Shown here: in pieces, positions 63,396 through 64,000 of the stretch | Numbering within the stretch: position 1 is the stretch's first letter | Layout: each line of letters opens with the position of its first letter | Assembly: GCF_001598215.1 (NCBI RefSeq) | Contig: NZ_BCXJ01000005.1 | Span: 248,001 to 312,000 of the forward strand | DNA: 64,000 bases | Direction: 5' to 3' | Origin: Shouchella clausii | Lineage (GTDB): Bacteria > Bacillota > Bacilli > Bacillales > Bacillaceae_D | Notes under the pieces: generated by a model | Databases searched by the model: none | Told to the model about the DNA's origin: nothing | Seen by the model: only the letters and a program-made list of their open reading frames with translations | Position numbers and translations under genes: made by a program

Positions 63396-64000
63396 ATGAA
63401 TGAACTTTTAAAGGATCTGTCAGTCAATTATTTAAAAATGCCAAAGATGAAAAGAAAAGTTTAGGTGTTTATCTAAAAGATATTTACGAATTACATTGAG
63501 ATAAGAACACCCCACCTTCAGAAGGTGAAGTTAATTCATGGGATAAATCCCTTACTAACTAATTGGAGTTAACTCATTCTATAGAGGGGTTAGAAAATAT
63601 ACAAATTCTAGTGGAGTGTCAATTAGCCTCCACACTCGAAAGAATTGATTGTATTTTAACTGGAGTTGAAGAAGGCATTCCTAGAGTTCTGTTGAGAGAA
63701 TTGAAACAATGGTCGAACGTAAATACTACTAATAGTATTAAGAAAGTAGAATACGAGTGGCAAGATAAGTTCACTAGATGTCTTCACCCATGCGTACAGA
63801 TAGGGAATTACGAGAATTTCTTACGTAATAGCCATTCTTTCCTTTCTTAAAAATGAGTTGAGATTTCATCTTGTGTGTATATGTATAATCTATCTGATAA
63901 TGAGATAGAGAAAATTATACACAGTTCGTTCTCACACATCCCTATCTTTAATAAGAAAAATACCTTAGCAGAGTTTATTAAGGATAAATTTTCAAATCTT
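63396..64000 (+). pseudogene. Decayed DUF2075-type (Schlafen-like) helicase/nuclease gene, runs off the window
   Basis: After a plausible start near 63396 ('MNELLKD') the similarity moves to another frame: 'GSVSQLFKNAKDEKKSLGVY', then TGA (63497), 'PSEGEVNSWDKSLTN', TAA (63560), 'LENIQILVECQLASTLERID' and 'RVLLRELKQWSNVNTTN'. Beyond 63850 yet another frame reads 'SDNEIEKIIHSSFSHIPIFN' to the window end. These segments match the N-terminal nuclease-like region of DUF2075 AAA proteins, including its ELKQW motif. At least two stops and two frameshifts make it a pseudogene. It probably formed a unit with the MazG-like gene. Confidence 0.75.

Noticed and set aside
1-64000. CRISPR arrays, tRNA or rRNA genes, complete insertion sequences, prophage structural genes, plasmid origins
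   Set aside because: None was found by reading; only an IS3 fragment near 45937 was noted.

Overview
The window looks like a chromosomal segment of an alkaliphilic Bacillaceae bacterium, most like Shouchella (Bacillus) clausii. This is an inference from gene content: low-GC Firmicute ribosome binding sites (AGGAGG type), TTG and GTG starts, YesM/YesN regulators, LplB/YtcP-type sugar transporters, CcpA cre sites, and Zur and Fur boxes of the Bacillus type. No rRNA, tRNA or CRISPR array was seen.

Layout. 1-222 is the start of a GNAT acetyltransferase. 353-13377 is a plant-oligosaccharide locus: a CcpA-marked operon on the minus strand (sensor kinase, response regulator, two permeases, solute-binding lipoprotein, GH95 glycosidase, uronate-dehydrogenase-like enzyme), with a GH31 alpha-xylosidase divergent from it. 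The GH95 and GH31 pair suggests xyloglucan-type oligosaccharides. 13489-15846 is a ROK repressor and a frameshifted GlcP-like sugar symporter behind a large palindromic operator. 15896-24005 holds selO, a DinB-family protein, an FAH enzyme, a peptidase E homologue, an alpha/beta hydrolase with an early in-frame stop, a small membrane protein, a LysR regulator and a broken formylglycine-generating enzyme gene. 24462-33447 groups lipid-type enzymes: two diacylglycerol-kinase-family proteins, an EEP phosphodiesterase, a frameshifted alkaline-phosphatase-superfamily protein, a PlsC acyltransferase, a zinc alcohol dehydrogenase, a class II aldolase-like protein with an unrecognised N-terminal half, and a glycolipid-type glycosyltransferase.

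33464-41683 is a zinc-starvation island: dCTP deaminase, a FeoB-like transporter, a COG0523 (ZagA-like) GTPase, ZinT, ZnuA, ZnuC and ZnuB. I find three Zur boxes, in front of the FeoB-like, GTPase and zinT genes. ZinT and ZnuA share a histidine-rich module of about 90 residues that occurs three times. 41847-45716 has an MFS transporter behind a TetR-type palindrome, then a saccharopine-dehydrogenase-like gene and a LuxR regulator diverging from a perfect Fur box. 46139-54633 encodes an apparently complete oxidative pentonate (Weimberg-type) pathway: GntP permease, YagF-type xylonate dehydratase, KdaD-type dehydratase, a DapA-family enzyme, an aldehyde dehydrogenase and an IclR regulator, with cre sites. 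54752-56036 is a MerR regulator and its divergent short-chain dehydrogenase.

56100-64000 is an accessory, defence-like end. A two-gene HEPN plus zinc-ribbon module lies between two near-identical copies of the 3' end of a lipoprotein gene. A PD-(D/E)XK-type nuclease, a MazG-like pyrophosphohydrolase and a decayed DUF2075-type helicase follow. Pseudogenes and remnants (GH1 tail, IS3 fragment, truncated genes) are common from about 18 kb onward and mark regions of gain and decay.
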